Shown piece after piece: positions 10,468-21,959 of a DNA stretch of 64,000 nucleotides. Origin of the DNA: Diplodia intermedia (taxonomy: Eukaryota; Ascomycota; Dothideomycetes; Botryosphaeriales; Botryosphaeriaceae); contig JAKEKT010000050.1 of assembly GCA_021495925.1 (NCBI GenBank), positions 62,001-126,000 on the forward strand, written 5' to 3'. The position numbers and the translations under genes were made by a program. Under the pieces are notes generated by a model. It did not search any database. It had not been told where the DNA came from and saw nothing but the letters and a program-made list of their open reading frames with translations. Numbering within the stretch: the first letter of the stretch is position 1; every line of letters starts with the position of its first letter.

Positions 10468-13342
10468 TTACAACTTGTCGTAGTACTGCGAGGACTGTTA
10501 GCTGCTGACTCGGGGAAGAACAGGATCACTTCAAAACTTACGTTCTCGTAGCCGGGAACCTCGGGCTTGAGACCCTTCCTCTTGCGCATCTCCTCGACGA
10601 CCTGGCCGGGCAGCGAGGTCTTGTCCAGAGGGGAACCACCGGGCAGAATCTGCCAGTGGTCGAACACGGACTGAGGGAAGGCCTGGCCGGAAGTGTTGGA
10701 GCGGAGGTCGGCGTTGAAACCGAACGACTCCTTGACGGGCAGGTAGGCCTTGACGTTGAACAGAGGAGTACCGGGACGCTGGGCCTCCTCGAAGACGTGA
10801 CCTCTCCTGCGGGTAAGGACACCGTAGATACCACCCATGGCGTTCTCGGGGACCTGGATCTCGACCAAGAAGACGGGCTCGAGAAGGCTGGGGTCGGCGA
10901 GCAGGGTAGCGGCGTACAGGACACGACGGGAAGTGGGGATGATCTGACCACCGCCACGGTGAATGGCATCGGCGTGGAGGGTAACATCCATGACGTTGAA
11001 GCGGACCGAGCGCATGGGCTCCTCGGCGACGGGACCCTCCTTGGTGGCCCACTGGAAACCAGAGACGACGGAGTCCTTGATTTCGTTGAGGTATTGAACG
11101 GCCTTGGTCTGGTCGACCAGGACGTTGGCACCGTTGGTGTCGGGACCGAAGCACCAAATCTTACGGGCATCGGTGACATCCCAGCCGTGCTCGTCGGCAA
11201 GGAAGCGAGCACGAGCCTTGAAATCGTCACGCGGGCCAATCTTGCCGGCCTCAATGTCCTTGGACACCTCCTCGCTAAGAGGCTGGGCGGTGACGTAGAG
11301 ACGGTTGTGCTTGTTGGGCGACTTGGACAGGGCAGTCATGCGGGACTCGCCACCGACACTCTCACGGTACTGAACGACGGGGTCGGAGATGCGGAGAGGA
11401 ACACCAGCGTGGTCCTCCTCGAGATCCTTCAAGCAAATCTCGAGGTGGAGCTCACCGGCACCGGCAACAATGTGCTCACCAGACTCGTTGATCATGGTAA
11501 GAACGCAAGGGTCGGACTTGGACAGACGCTTGAGACCCTCGACAAGCTTGGGCAGATCGTTGGCGTTCTTGACCTCGACGGAGCGCTGGACGACGGGCGA
11601 GACGGAGAACTTCATGACCTTCATGTTGTGGGCAGTCTCGTCGGTGGTGAGGGTACCAGACTTGAGCAGGAACTGATCGATACCGACCAGACCCAGGATG
11701 TTACCGGCAGGGACATCCTCGATGGGCTCGGTGAAACGACCCATCATGAGAATGGTACGCTGGATGGACTTGACGAACAGGTCCTCCTTGCGGCCGGGGG
11801 TGTAGTTGGGGCCCTGGATGCGGACCTTGAGACCGGAGCGGACGGTACCGGAGAAGACACGACCGAAAGCGTAGAAACGACCCTTATCAGAGGTCGGAAC
11901 CATCTTCGAGACGTAGAGCATGAGAGGACCCTTGGGGTCGCAGTCACGGATACCGATGGCGCTGTTGTCGTCGTGGGGACCCTCGTACAGAGTCTCCATA
12001 CGGTACTTCTGAGCGGTGGCAGGAGAAGGAAGGTGGAGAATCATCATCTCCAGAAGGGCATCAGCGGCAGGAAGGAACTTCCTCATGACGACCTTCAGGA
12101 GCTGCTTGCCCTCGAGCTCCTTCTCGTCGCTGGTGAGCTTGATCTCGAGCTTCTCGAGGATCTTGGGGATCTCCTCCTTCTTGAAGTTCATGACAGCGCC
12201 GAAGATGCGGAAGATGGGGTCAAGGATGAACTGGTTGAAGGCACGCTCGCCGCCCTCGGGGGCGACCTTGGTCCACTTCTTGGTCTTGGGGTTGAAGTAG
12301 TTGTCGCCCTGCGGTCGAATTAGCAAATCTGAGGGTTCAAATTTTCCGCGGAATCAAAACTTACCCAGAGACGCTCCATCATCTTCTTCTTGTCGACACC
12401 GAACTTCTTGGCGTACCTGTTGGCGAACTGACGGACGGTGAACGCCCAGCCGTGGAGACCGGAACCGAAGGCAACGGTACCGTGGTCGGGGTAGACCTGG
12501 ACATCACCGAGGACCTTGTCGAAGTAGGTGGCAATGACGACGTTGACGGACTCGATGACACGAGAGAAGTTCTGGTACAGGTCCTCCTTGGAGACCTGGA
12601 GCTCAAGAAGAGCACGGTCGACCTTGTTGATGATGACAACGGGCTTGATACGCTCACCAAGGGCCTGACGCAGGACAGTCTCGGTCTGGACGCAGACACC
12701 CTCGACGGTGTCGACGACGACGAGAGCACCGTCAGTGACACGGAGGGCAGCAGTGACTTCGGAGGAGAAATCAACGTGACCAGGCGAGTCAATCAGGTTG
12801 ATCAGGAAGTCGTTCTTCTCGGTCTTGACGGGAATGTCCTTGAGGTCCTCCTCGTCGATGAGCTGGGCGTACAGGGAGATGGCGGTGGACTTGATGGTGA
12901 CACCACGCTCCTGCTCATCGGCACGAGTATCGGTGAAACGGGCCTCACCAGCCTTGGCCGCGGAAATGATACCGGCGCGCTGGACGAGGGAGTCCGTAAG
13001 GGTAGACTTGCCGTGATCGACTGCGGTGTGTCAGCGCCCGACGGGCAGCCTCGGCGGCGGGGCGACTTACCATGGGCAATGACGGACATGTTCCTGATGT
13101 TAATAGGGTTGTCCATGAGATCACGGATCTTGGATCATGTCAGTATTCCACTCAAACTCGCGGGCGTTGCTTTCGCATGTGGCGGACATACCTCCTCGAC
13201 GGTGAAGCTGCGAGCGAATTGTCAGCAAGCGGCTCGCATGAGCGCAGTCGCGCGCCAGGCCCGACGGCCGTCGAGACAGCGCTGACGCTGCTCGGAAGCC
13301 GGTGGGCGCGGTGGCGAAGGGGCCTTGGACTTACTTGACCAT
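10468..13342 (-). CDS. EFT2: translation elongation factor 2
   Basis: Exons (minus) 13335-13342, 13192-13207, 13071-13128, 12365-13020, 10542-12308 and a last exon ending at 10468 give 840 or 843 residues. EF-2 is the cytosolic GTPase that moves tRNA and mRNA through the ribosome. The start MVNFTVEEIRDLMD leads to the P-loop AHVDHGKSTL; GTPase motifs IDSPGHVDF and NKVDR follow. Domain IV has LHADAIHRGGGQ, whose histidine (about residue 696) is the position modified to diphthamide. The protein ends YYDKL. The first two exons are only 8 and 16 nt long. The last intron can end at either of two AG sites nine bases apart (last exon from 10494 or 10485), giving ...YENSSQYYDKL or ...YENYYDKL; the second matches the yeast length pattern better. 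Strong codon bias fits very high expression. Confidence 0.97.
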
Positions 13343-14454
13343 CTTGGCGGTGTTGCGCGGATGCGTCTACTTGGAAAAGACTTTTTCGAGGAATATGCGA
13401 TACCCCGCTTTTGAGGTGTCGGGCGACGCTCAGCGAACGCTGTGGTTGAGAGGCGCTGCCTTGGGAGGGTGACTGCGATCAAGCAACGACTTTTGAAAGG
13501 CCGGGCGTGCCTTTTAAAAGCTCGAGGTGACCGAGGGCGAGTGTGGTGGGGAGGAGGAAAGGTCGAACAACGGGTGGGATGATGGAGGCACAGGTTTTGC
13601 GCTCTGGGCGGCGGTGGGGCTCGCTTAATGCACTCGATGCCCAATGGTAGAGCTCGAGCGCGGCAATCCACGGGCACAGCTCATCTGCCCGCCACCGTCG
13701 CGCCCATCGCCCGCACGCCGCACCCAGAACCCCGCCCCAGTCGCCCCTCGACCCGCACGACTGCGTTGAAATCGGATTCTTGCCATCGCAATCCATCGCA
13801 GAGCCACGGCTCCCGTGCCAGTCACAACAACGCGCATCGTGGTTGTGTGGCGGGGTTTCGGCGTTTAGGGCCTTAGCCCCGGCGTGCGGTAACCTCCCAC
13901 GGCTTACCGCGCAGGTTGAAACTGCGGTCGAACGAATGGTTTGCAGCTGCGAGCTTATAAAGTCGTCACACCTGCCATTGACTCACTCCTCCAGCCTCAC
14001 GGAGTCATACCGCCGTGTGTTTTCCAGTCATGGAGCTGACCCTACGGAAACGCACCGCAGCCAATCAGACTACTCCAGGTCGAGTGACGCAGCTGCCCAA
14101 ATATTCAGAACCCCGCTTCACGTGATGAGGCGCAGGTTCACCCAGTCATGCAACTCGAGACAGTAGTGTCGCTGCAATATGGCTGCTTCCCTCAGCGTTT
14201 ATGCTAGAGCTACTCCTCTGTTGTAGCACTGACTTATAGCAGGACTAAATCACCTGGGCCCATCAAACTGCATAGGCAAACAGCCACTTTCCAATCGACG
14301 TTCCACATACGTCGATACACCATCTCATCATCACCTTGCTGTTAGAAATCTCAGACGATCTGGAGTTATGCGGTCAACAATGCTACTGAAGGCAAAGATT
14401 TCCGGGGGCCAGTCTAATTCTACCGGATCCACAATGAGCTGGTGCCATTCATGA
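13343..14454. promoter_or_regulatory. EF-2 upstream region
   Basis: About 1.1 kb upstream of a highly expressed gene. It must hold the EF-2 promoter, but I could not pick out a specific site. Small open frames on both strands have no recognisable product. Confidence 0.4.
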
Positions 14455-14623
14455 TAACGTGTTTCACTGGGTTATGGGACACACCGGGTTATGGGACAGC
14501 CAACAAGAGAGCCAGGTTGAGTCACTTAGTATTGGCATCCGAAGAAAATCCACGATTCACATCGCAACATATGGTGGGCTGTCCCATAACCCGGAGTGTC
14601 CCATAGCCCGGTGAAAGAGGTTA
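14455..14623. mobile_element. MITE-like element with 47-bp terminal inverted repeats and TA ends
   Basis: Positions 14455-14501 and the reverse complement of 14577-14623 match at 42 of 47 bases with no gap. The spacer is 75 bp and has no coding capacity. Both arms begin with TA at the outer end, as expected for the TA target duplication of Tc1/mariner-type elements. Each arm holds two copies of GGGTTATGGGACA, so the arms are themselves internally repeated. This suggests a non-autonomous element moved by a transposase encoded elsewhere; that link is inference. It lies in the space between EF-2 and the acyl-CoA ligase. Confidence 0.7.
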
Positions 14624-14879
14624 ATATCCGTTCTTCCGTAAACAAAGGAACACGTGATGGTACGGAGCTTTCTACAGTCAATTTGCAGGTCTTCGGAATA
14701 CCGAGTCACATCGGTTTAAAACAAACCAACTTGTCGAACCATCAATATTCAACGCAGTCTCGACTAGCTCAGACGGAAACGAGAACCATCAAGAATGGTG
14801 GCAGGAGCACACGAGACCACAAGTGAACAGCAAACCATTAACCCAACCCCTTCTTCAAAGACTCTTTCTAGCACAGCAA

Positions 14880-16964
14880 TCAGAGCTTTGTCTTTCTTCC
14901 CATCTCCTGCTTTGCCACGTCTCTAAGCACCCTCTTCAAAATCTTGCCACTTGCTGTCTTTGGAATCGCGTCAAGGAACACTACTCCCCCATCCAAGCAC
15001 TTATACTTGGCCAACCGCTTACTGACCCATTCCTTTACACCATCCGCGACCAACTCTGTTGCACCAGCTCTCTTCACCACGTATGCACGTGGGACTTCAG
15101 ACTGTATCTCGTCGTCGAATACCCCAATAACAGCCGCGTCCAACAAATCCGGATGTGTCAATAGTACACCCTCCACTTCTGGCGGTGCGACCTGGAAGCC
15201 GCGAACCTTGATGAGTTCCTGCTACTGATTAGTGCGTGTCCCCGAGCTTATTTTTACTTAAAATTCCAAATGAGAGAGGGTGCAACGCAATCAGGGCAGG
15301 CGGCACATACCTTCTTCCTATCCACAACCCAGAACACCGGACCCTTCCCATCACCCTTATCCACCGCCTCCACCACATCCCCCGTATGAAAGAACCCCTC
15401 CTCATCCCACTCCTTCCTGCTCAGCCCACCCTTCTCAACATCCAAATACCCCATCACCACCGTCGGGCCCCTCACGCACAACTCCCCCCTCACCATCCTC
15501 CCACCCCTCCCCTCCACCTCCCGCGCCTCCACCCCCATCTCATCCACAACCTTGACATCCAACCCCGCAATCGCCCTGCCCACCCCGCCCTCCTCATCCC
15601 TCTCGCCCGGCGCCCACTGGCACCCCAAGCACGCCGTCTCCGTCATGCCCCACACCTGCGACACCACGCCGCCCCTCCCGCCCGCCGCCCCGTCCAGCAG
15701 CGCCTGCAGCCGCGCCTGCACCCCCCCGGACAGCGGCGCCGCCCCGCACCTGACCCACCGCACGCTGCCCAGCGCGCACGCGGGGTCGCGCAGCACGGCG
15801 GGCGCCAGGTTCACGATGGCCAGCACGCACGGCGGCACGGCGACGACGTCGGTGACGCCGTAGGCGGCGATGGCCCGCAGCGCGCTTTCCGCGTCGAACC
15901 GCCGCTGCACGTACGTCGCGTCCCCCCCGCGCAGCGCGCCCACGTGCAGCGACGGCGCGATGGCCGCGTGGAACGGCGGCAGGAAGCTGAGGCGGCGGAT
16001 GTGCGGGTGCCACCCCGGCAGCGAGGTGAGGTGGGCGGACGACGAGGTGTGGGCTTGCGCGAGCGTGTGCTGCGCGATCAGGTTGGCGTGCGTGAGCGGG
16101 ACGGGCTTGGGCAGCCCTGAGGTGCCGGAGCTGAAGAGGAGCATGGCGGGCGTCGTGGCGTTGGCGGGCGGTGTTGTGGGCGTCGGAGGGGTCGTGGGCA
16201 GGCGGTGCCAGGCTTGCGAGCCGTGGTGGAGGAGCGTGCGCCAGGAGGGGTGGGAGGCGGCGGCGGTGGTGTTGGGGGGTTCTGAGGCGGGCGGCGGGGT
16301 GGAGAGCGGGACGTGGTGGTCGAAGATCAGGATGCGGCGGGGCCGGTCGACGGCGCTGCCTCCTCCTCCTCCTCCTCCACCGTCTTTGCCGCGCTCCTCC
16401 TGCTCCTGCTGCTCGTGGGCGAGGAGCTCGGTGCCGGCGGAGGTGGCGAGGATGGCGGGGAGCAGCTCCGGCTCGGCGATGACCATCTTGACGCGCGAGG
16501 CGCGCAGGTGGTGCTCGAGCTCGAGCGGCGTGTAGGCCGGGTTGGTGCCGGTGAAGACGCAGCCGGCGGCTATGATGCCGAGGACGAGGACGGAGTAGTA
16601 TATCTAGGCTCGGGTAAGAGGGGGTTGGTTCATTCGAGGTGTGGTATTCTACGGGGATGGAAAGAGAGCGAACGTACGTCGCTGAACGAAGTGATGCAAA
16701 CGGTGTCTCCGGGCTTGAGACCCGCTTTCCGGAAGCCGGCGACCAGTTGCTTGATTATCGTACGGGCTTCGTTGGCCGAAACTGAACGCGAGGGGTCCGA
16801 AGCATCGATCCAGAGCTATCGCGCCTTCTGTTAGATTTTTTCGCGTATGGTTTGAGCAATGGGGAGCTTACGGGCTTGTCCTGATCGTATTCCGCGTCGT
16901 CGAATCCCCAGGACAAAATGTCCTTGGGGCTGATCTCAGGGTGCTCCGGAGATAGGTACGGCAT
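14880..16964 (-). CDS. AMP-dependent acyl/aryl-CoA ligase (4CL-like)
   Basis: Exons (minus) 16872-16964, 16678-16815, 15311-16603 and 14880-15218 give 620 residues. The ANL superfamily core is clear: the P-loop LLFSSGTSGLPKPVPLTHAN, the adenylate motif WGMTETACLG, FFHTGDVVE, the hinge DRKKELIKVRGFQV and the catalytic-lysine motif PKTASGKILKR near the end. Such enzymes activate a carboxylic acid with ATP and load it on CoA. The N-terminal half (NPAYTPLELEHHLRAS) is like fungal and plant 4-coumarate-CoA ligase-like proteins, so the substrate could be aromatic or a fatty acid. A low-complexity insert with a run of glycines follows the first core block. The protein ends TKL, a possible weak PTS1 peroxisomal signal. 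The ATG at 16964 gives the usual short N-terminus of the family. Confidence 0.88.
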
Positions 16965-17782
16965 TGTTGAACGGGATAACAGACAGCAGTCGAGGGTTTG
17001 GGTATGTAGACAGAAGATGAGCAAGACGGTAGGGAGCCGACCGCCTTTTGTTCGACGGAATCAGACTCAGACGACATCTCGAGATGCATGTACACGTCGG
17101 TCTTGGGCCCATTCTAGTTATAGTTTTTGTGGAATCCCAGTCGAGTGGGTAAGCACTAAGCGGCCAGCTAAGCATAAGATCTGCGGTGCGGCGCCTGAAG
17201 CCAAGCGCATATAAGCTTATTGTGCGTCCAGTTCCTAGTAAACCGAGGAACGAAGAATGCAAAGAATGAATCTAGAAGGCTGCAAGGCCAAGTAGCCCGG
17301 CTTTGTAACAGTCATGCAGATACGGATGGGCAGTTTTATACTCAATGGGCACCTGTCAGATTTCGGCCCTAAAGCTACGTCTTGATACAGCATGTGGGTG
17401 AGATCCTCGATTCAGAAACTTATCCGAGCCGTGGATGTCAGCTTACAGCCACGTATGCGAGTGTGGTAGAATAAATCGAGTTGTTTACTGCCCAAATCCG
17501 ATAGCAGCTTTCGGGGGATTAACTTCAATGAGCACTAAGTTTTAGTGTACACAAGACGAGACTCCAAAAGTCTACCGGTAAGCTTGATGATATCAAGAGT
17601 TCGCCAATAATGGTTCAATTCAATTCAACCCAAAAGCTGCAGTGGTGGATATCAAATGCTCCTTCCAGTATTCACTCCTGTCACACACCCAAGAAACCCC
17701 TCCCCTAGTCTCATAGAATCGTCTGACTTCATTGTTGGTGCTGTTTTTTGTTGTCGTGTTTCTTCGTCCCGGAGCTCTTCCC
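16965..17782. other. intergenic, ligase promoter and macrodomain gene 3' flank
   Basis: About 0.8 kb with the promoter of the ligase and the 3' flank of the macrodomain gene. The short open frames here resemble no known protein. Confidence 0.55.
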
Positions 17783-18726
17783 TCACTCCTCCTCAGCATC
17801 TTCGACGGAAGCGGGCCTGGCCTCCTTGACCTTGGGTGTAGTGTGTTCAGTCTTCTGTCTCTTGGTGTCAGGCGCGCCAGCGAGCTTAGGTTCAGCAGTG
17901 GGAGGGTCAGGCAGACGCTTTGCCAGGTCATCAGCTTCGGTTTCAGTCTCCTCGCCCTGCTGGGCCTCCTCGTCGGCAGCGGGCGGGAAGTACTTCCTGC
18001 AGCAGCGCGCCATCCAGCATTAGCACACGGTCCACGCAACCGCCAAAAACAACAGCAGCCAAACACTTACGGCAGCACCCTCAAGTACGCGCTCTCGTCC
18101 TTCTCCAAGAAGTTGCAAAACACGATCCTCTCCAACTCTCCCTCCTTCTCCTCATCCAACCACCTTCTCACCTCGCGCACCGCCGTCTCCGCCGCCTCCC
18201 CGCTCGGATATCCGTACACGCCCGTGCTCAGCGCGCAGAAGGCCACGCTCCTGCACCCGTTCTCGCGCGCCAGCTCCAGCGCGCGGCGGTAGCAGCCGCG
18301 CAGCAGGCGCTCGGGCTCGGCGGCGCCGCCCAGCCGCTTGCGGGCCCAGTAGATGGGGCCGACGGCGTGGATGACGTGCCGGGCCGGCAGCTCGTGGCCG
18401 CCCGTCATCTTGGCCGAGCCCGTCGCGCAGCCGCCCAGCGCCTCGCACTCGTCCAGCAGCCCCGGCCCCGCGGCCCGGTGGATGGCCCCGTCGACGCCGC
18501 CGCCGCCCAGCAGCGACTCGTTGGCCGCGTTGACGATGGCGTCCACCCCCAGCGTCGTGATGTCGGTGCGGATCAGCGCGACCCGCGCGTTGTGCGAGGC
18601 GTTGGCCGGGAACGCGGGCGAGGGCGGGCAGAAAAGGGTCATCTTCTTGCTGGCGTGGAGGGCCGCGAGGGTGGGGATGTCCGCGAGTGGTACGACTTTG
18701 GATGCCATCTTGGTGAGCGGGGGCAT
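17783..18726 (-). CDS. macrodomain protein (MacroD-type ADP-ribose hydrolase)
   Basis: Exons (minus) 18071-18726 and 17783-17996 give 289 residues. Residues about 45-225 form a macrodomain: ITTLGVDAIVNAANESLLGG and GVDGAIHRAAGPGL are the substrate-loop signatures of the MacroD class, followed by ARHVIHAVGPIYW and CALSTGVYGYP. MacroD enzymes remove mono-ADP-ribose from proteins and deacetylate O-acetyl-ADP-ribose. The tail (about 65 residues) is acidic and lysine-rich with KRQKTEH, perhaps a nuclear signal; it looks disordered. The start could be M at 18726 or at 18708. The gene lies 239 bp from the end of the methyltransferase-like gene on the same strand. Confidence 0.9.
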
Positions 18727-18965
18727 GGGGTGGTTCGTGATTGATCGGTCGAGGTGGTCGAGTGTGCCGTTTGTGTGTTTGTTGTGGCGTGGATTTTTGG
18801 GTTGGAAGGAGCGGCCTGGAGCTGTGCAGTGGAGCTTGGGCCACGCCGATGATGCAACAACGTCGAGCCCCGCTGGTGAAGGGATTGAAAAGGTTCCATG
18901 AGGCAGGAGAGTCTTTATATGCGCATACCTAGTCTATGAACGGAAGCAACGCGTGTGAGTCACCC

Positions 18966-20183
18966 CTACTTCCTCCTCACAAACACAAACAGCGCCTCAT
19001 CCTTCCCCGCGAAACTCGGCAGCGGCACCTGCGCGACGCGCTCAAACTCCCCCCGCTCCCTCGCCATCCACTCCGCAATCGTCTCGTCCTTGAACCCAGT
19101 GAATCCGTTTCCATTCTGGGTCCCCGCGACGACCACATAGTCGCCGCGATACGCCCTCAGCACCTTCGCGGTGAAATCCGCGCCGACCTGCGGATACACC
19201 AGCAACAGCACCGCCTCCTCCGCGCCGCCGCGTCCCTCCAGATACTCCACCCCGTCCGCCCACACCGTGTCCCCGATCCACATGGTCCGCCACTCGCTGT
19301 GCGCGTTGTCCACGGCCGCGACCCGGCAGCCCGCCGCGCGCCGCAGCTGCAGCGCCCAGTACCCGTTGCCGGACCCGATCTCGACGACGTCGCGGCCGGG
19401 CCAGCCCTTGGGCCTCGGCGCCGGCGGCGCGTGCCGCGTCAGCTGCGCGACCAGCGACAGCGCGTCCCACGTCGGCACCGCGCAGCCGAAGTGGTGGTAG
19501 AAGACGGGCAGCACGTGGTGCGAGATGCGCGTCTGCGCCGTCGCGCGCCACGGCCCCGCCCATTCCAGGTTGCGGCACGACCACGCCCAGTAGTCGTAGT
19601 ATGGGTTCGCGAACGGCTGCTTGCGCTTGTTCGGGAGTGTTAGGGGCGCGGGCGAGGTGCCGGCGGGCGCGAGGTGGAATTGCGATTGTAGGTGTGCGGC
19701 GATGGCGGCGCGGAGGGAGTCTTTCTTCGCGTTGGAGGCGAGGCCGCGCAGGGCGGAGGCGGTGGAGGTGCTCGGCGAGAAGATGTTGGTGTAGGCGGCT
19801 ATGTCTGTGGTGGGAGGAGGCGGGACCTATGCAGATGGGTGGGTTAGGATGGGTGCTGAAATCTCGAGCCGAGGGTCCCGGTTCTGGGCGCAAAGGCTGT
19901 GGTGATGCTGGCTTACTGGTTTGCCTTCATCGTCGATGTACCAGCCATGCAGGCCGTGTTGGCCGCCGAAGCCAATGGCATGTTGCACCTGGTCTAGGGT
20001 GACCTCCGCGATTGCGCGGTAGACGTAGCTGTCCCTCGGCGGGAGATTGAAAGCTTTTGTGAGGGAGCCACGAAGGTCGTCATCTTGAGGAAGTATTTCC
20101 GCGCTCCATGAGGATAGGAACTCGTCGGGGTCGAACGGGGAGCGAGAGCCGACAATTTGCGGCTTCGTGGGTGCGGGCGGCAT
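18966..20183 (-). CDS. SAM-dependent methyltransferase-like protein
   Basis: Exons (minus) 19917-20183 and 18966-19826 give 375 residues. The C-terminal half has motif I of class I methyltransferases (VVEIGSGNGYWALQLRRAAG) followed by VAAVDNAHSEWR, an acidic motif-II position, and VLLLVYPQVGADF as a motif-IV-like strand. The N-terminal half has no known domain: a proline-rich start, an LPPRDSYVYRAIAEVTLDQV helix, and NPYYDYWAWSCRNLEWAGPW just before the fold. The substrate is unknown; many fungal proteins of this layout are annotated only as hypothetical. The start at 20183 is the first ATG of the exon. Confidence 0.75.
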
Positions 20184-20509
20184 TGTTTGGTGTTGTGTAA
20201 ATCAAAGAGCGGGGCAGCCGAACCGATGACGTCCTTGTCTCCTGGCCGCCGAAGTCAACACCATTTCTTCTCTCTCCTCCGATTCAATCACACAGCTTAC
20301 TCAACAACGGTATGTCAGCGTACACGCTGTTTCAGACTCAATAACCTCATCTCCCAATGCGCTCAGCATTAACCATCTAAATACACGACTTGACCATTCT
20401 ATCATCACCACTACGGCTTCTTCCAATCCTCTCTCATGAGCTCTCGAGCAGAGCAACATAACCGTGCACTCTCCTCTTGTAGACGAACCTTAGCGGCGGC
20501 CACTATGGA
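20184..20509. other. intergenic, methyltransferase promoter
   Basis: Short gap between the methyltransferase-like start and the 3' end of a small membrane-protein gene. Nothing else is visible. Confidence 0.5.
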
Positions 20510-21084
20510 TCATGGCCTTTTGTTACCGCGCTCTGGGTTTGGACGACATTCGTAGTCTTCAGTAACAGACGCGTGTATTCGAGCATGAGAATTTCTATTC
20601 CCACCACAAGAATTGTTACCCAGATTTCCAAATTTGCGCCAGTTGAGATATTTCCAGCTGTCATGTTGCCAATTTCCATTGCCATCTAGGAAAATGGATG
20701 CGTCGTCAGCACACTGTCCACGCTAAGAGGATGTTGCAACGCACCAATCCCCATTGAGGTGTCTCCAGCGTGCCTGAGAAGCGTGTCGTTATTTTCGCTG
20801 GCGCCTATCTCGAGATTTATATCTACGCGGAGGGGTCAACAACCTTTCCATGCCACGTGGCATTGATGTTTCTCTGGAGTACCTTCGCTATCCTTATTCT
20901 TCTTTGATTTTTGTCGAGACCGACCCATGTCCCATAGCGAGTAGAGTAGCCCGACGAAACTACCGACCAAGCAGAACCAATTGAACTGCGAAAGATTGTC
21001 TTCTTTAATTATCAAGAGGATAAGAATGATCCATTTATGGTACGGGGGTGGTGTTTTTGGTTCGATTATTTGTGTAGCAGCCAT
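20510..21084 (-). CDS. small hypothetical membrane-anchored protein, 151 aa
   Basis: A three-exon model (minus) 20883-21084, 20745-20822 and 20510-20685 keeps one frame through two introns with GT..AG ends and ends at a stop. Residues about 18-26 (KWIILILLII) and 36-50 (FCLVGSFVGLLYSLW) are hydrophobic, probably one or two membrane segments, followed by a basic stretch (RSRQKSKKNKD). The C-terminal 80 residues are polar, rich in Asn, Gly and Trp. I recognise no family. It is next to another small membrane protein of similar plan, with which it shares no clear sequence. The model rests on splice logic only. Confidence 0.45.
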
Positions 21085-21504
21085 TTTACGTCGACGGGAT
21101 GTCGAGTATCCAATGTGGCGTTTTGAATGATTTCTAGTGGAGTTGCCTGGAGAAAACGTAAATTGTGTTGGGGTGGCGAAGTGGATGGATATTTATAACC
21201 ATCCCAGGGGTTTGATCAACCGTGGAAGCTAAGGAACATAGCCCACCATGTTTTCGTCTTGATACATCAGTGCACCTAGGCAGTCCGCAAGAGACAATAT
21301 TTTCTAGAAGTTGAGGTACGACGCAGATATTTCCTCGGATCTGAGAATTGGTATTGAAGTGCGGGCATGCTGGCAAGATGCATTATTAAGAAGTGGTGCG
21401 ATCTCCATTCCCAAACACTCCAATGCTGGCAACTTTATCCTCTCATGGATATGTGTTCAACTGTCTCCACACGTGTATAGGAAGAAATCCCAAGGGCGGT
21501 GCTG
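21085..21504. other. intergenic between two small membrane-protein genes
   Basis: About 420 bp of promoter and 3' flank. Short open frames without known features. Confidence 0.5.
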
Positions 21505-21959
21505 TCAGGTTGGAAGCTCGTACACTTGGTCGGTTGTGCCTTGGTCATGCACCAGGTCTCGACGATCCGTTGTCAGGCCGGTTTGTTCGTCGGTCGATCT
21601 ACTCAGCGAGGGCGCCTGATCAGGTGTTGGCAGCATTTCGGTTGCGATGAAGGAACTACAGGTTTCGGGAGTAGAGTCGTGGATCGCGTTGGATGTGTCG
21701 GTCTGCGCTTCGACGTCACAGGATTGCAGCTCGACTGGAGCGGTGCCTGCGTCTAAATGCTGGAACTTAATATGATCTTGATCAGGCGCAGGGATGAATT
21801 TTTTTTACCTTGACTAGCTTGACGGCGAGGAGTGCGGCGAAATGTGAGGTATGCCAGCATAACGCTAACGAATGCACCAATGAAGGTAATGACGACGCCG
21901 GCAATGCCGATAAAGTCGCCAGCGGAGAGTGCAGGTGAGCGTTGGGATGTACGCTGCAT
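21505..21959 (-). CDS. small hypothetical single-pass membrane protein, 132 aa
   Basis: Exons (minus) 21809-21959 and 21505-21752. Residues about 12-34 (DFIGIAGVVITFIGAFVSVM) form one membrane segment, followed by the basic stop-transfer run RRTPRR. The second exon encodes a polar, acidic, Ser/Thr-rich tail of about 80 residues. Fungal genomes hold many short proteins of this plan (one hydrophobic helix, then an acidic tail) without known function. The frame is open upstream of 21959 to about 22058, and a separate open frame at 22120-22473 could be an unresolved earlier exon. Confidence 0.45.

Noticed and set aside
10656..12323. Long antisense open frame opposite EF-2 (555 codons)
   Set aside because: Same cause as for EF-3; the sense strand is unmistakably EF-2.
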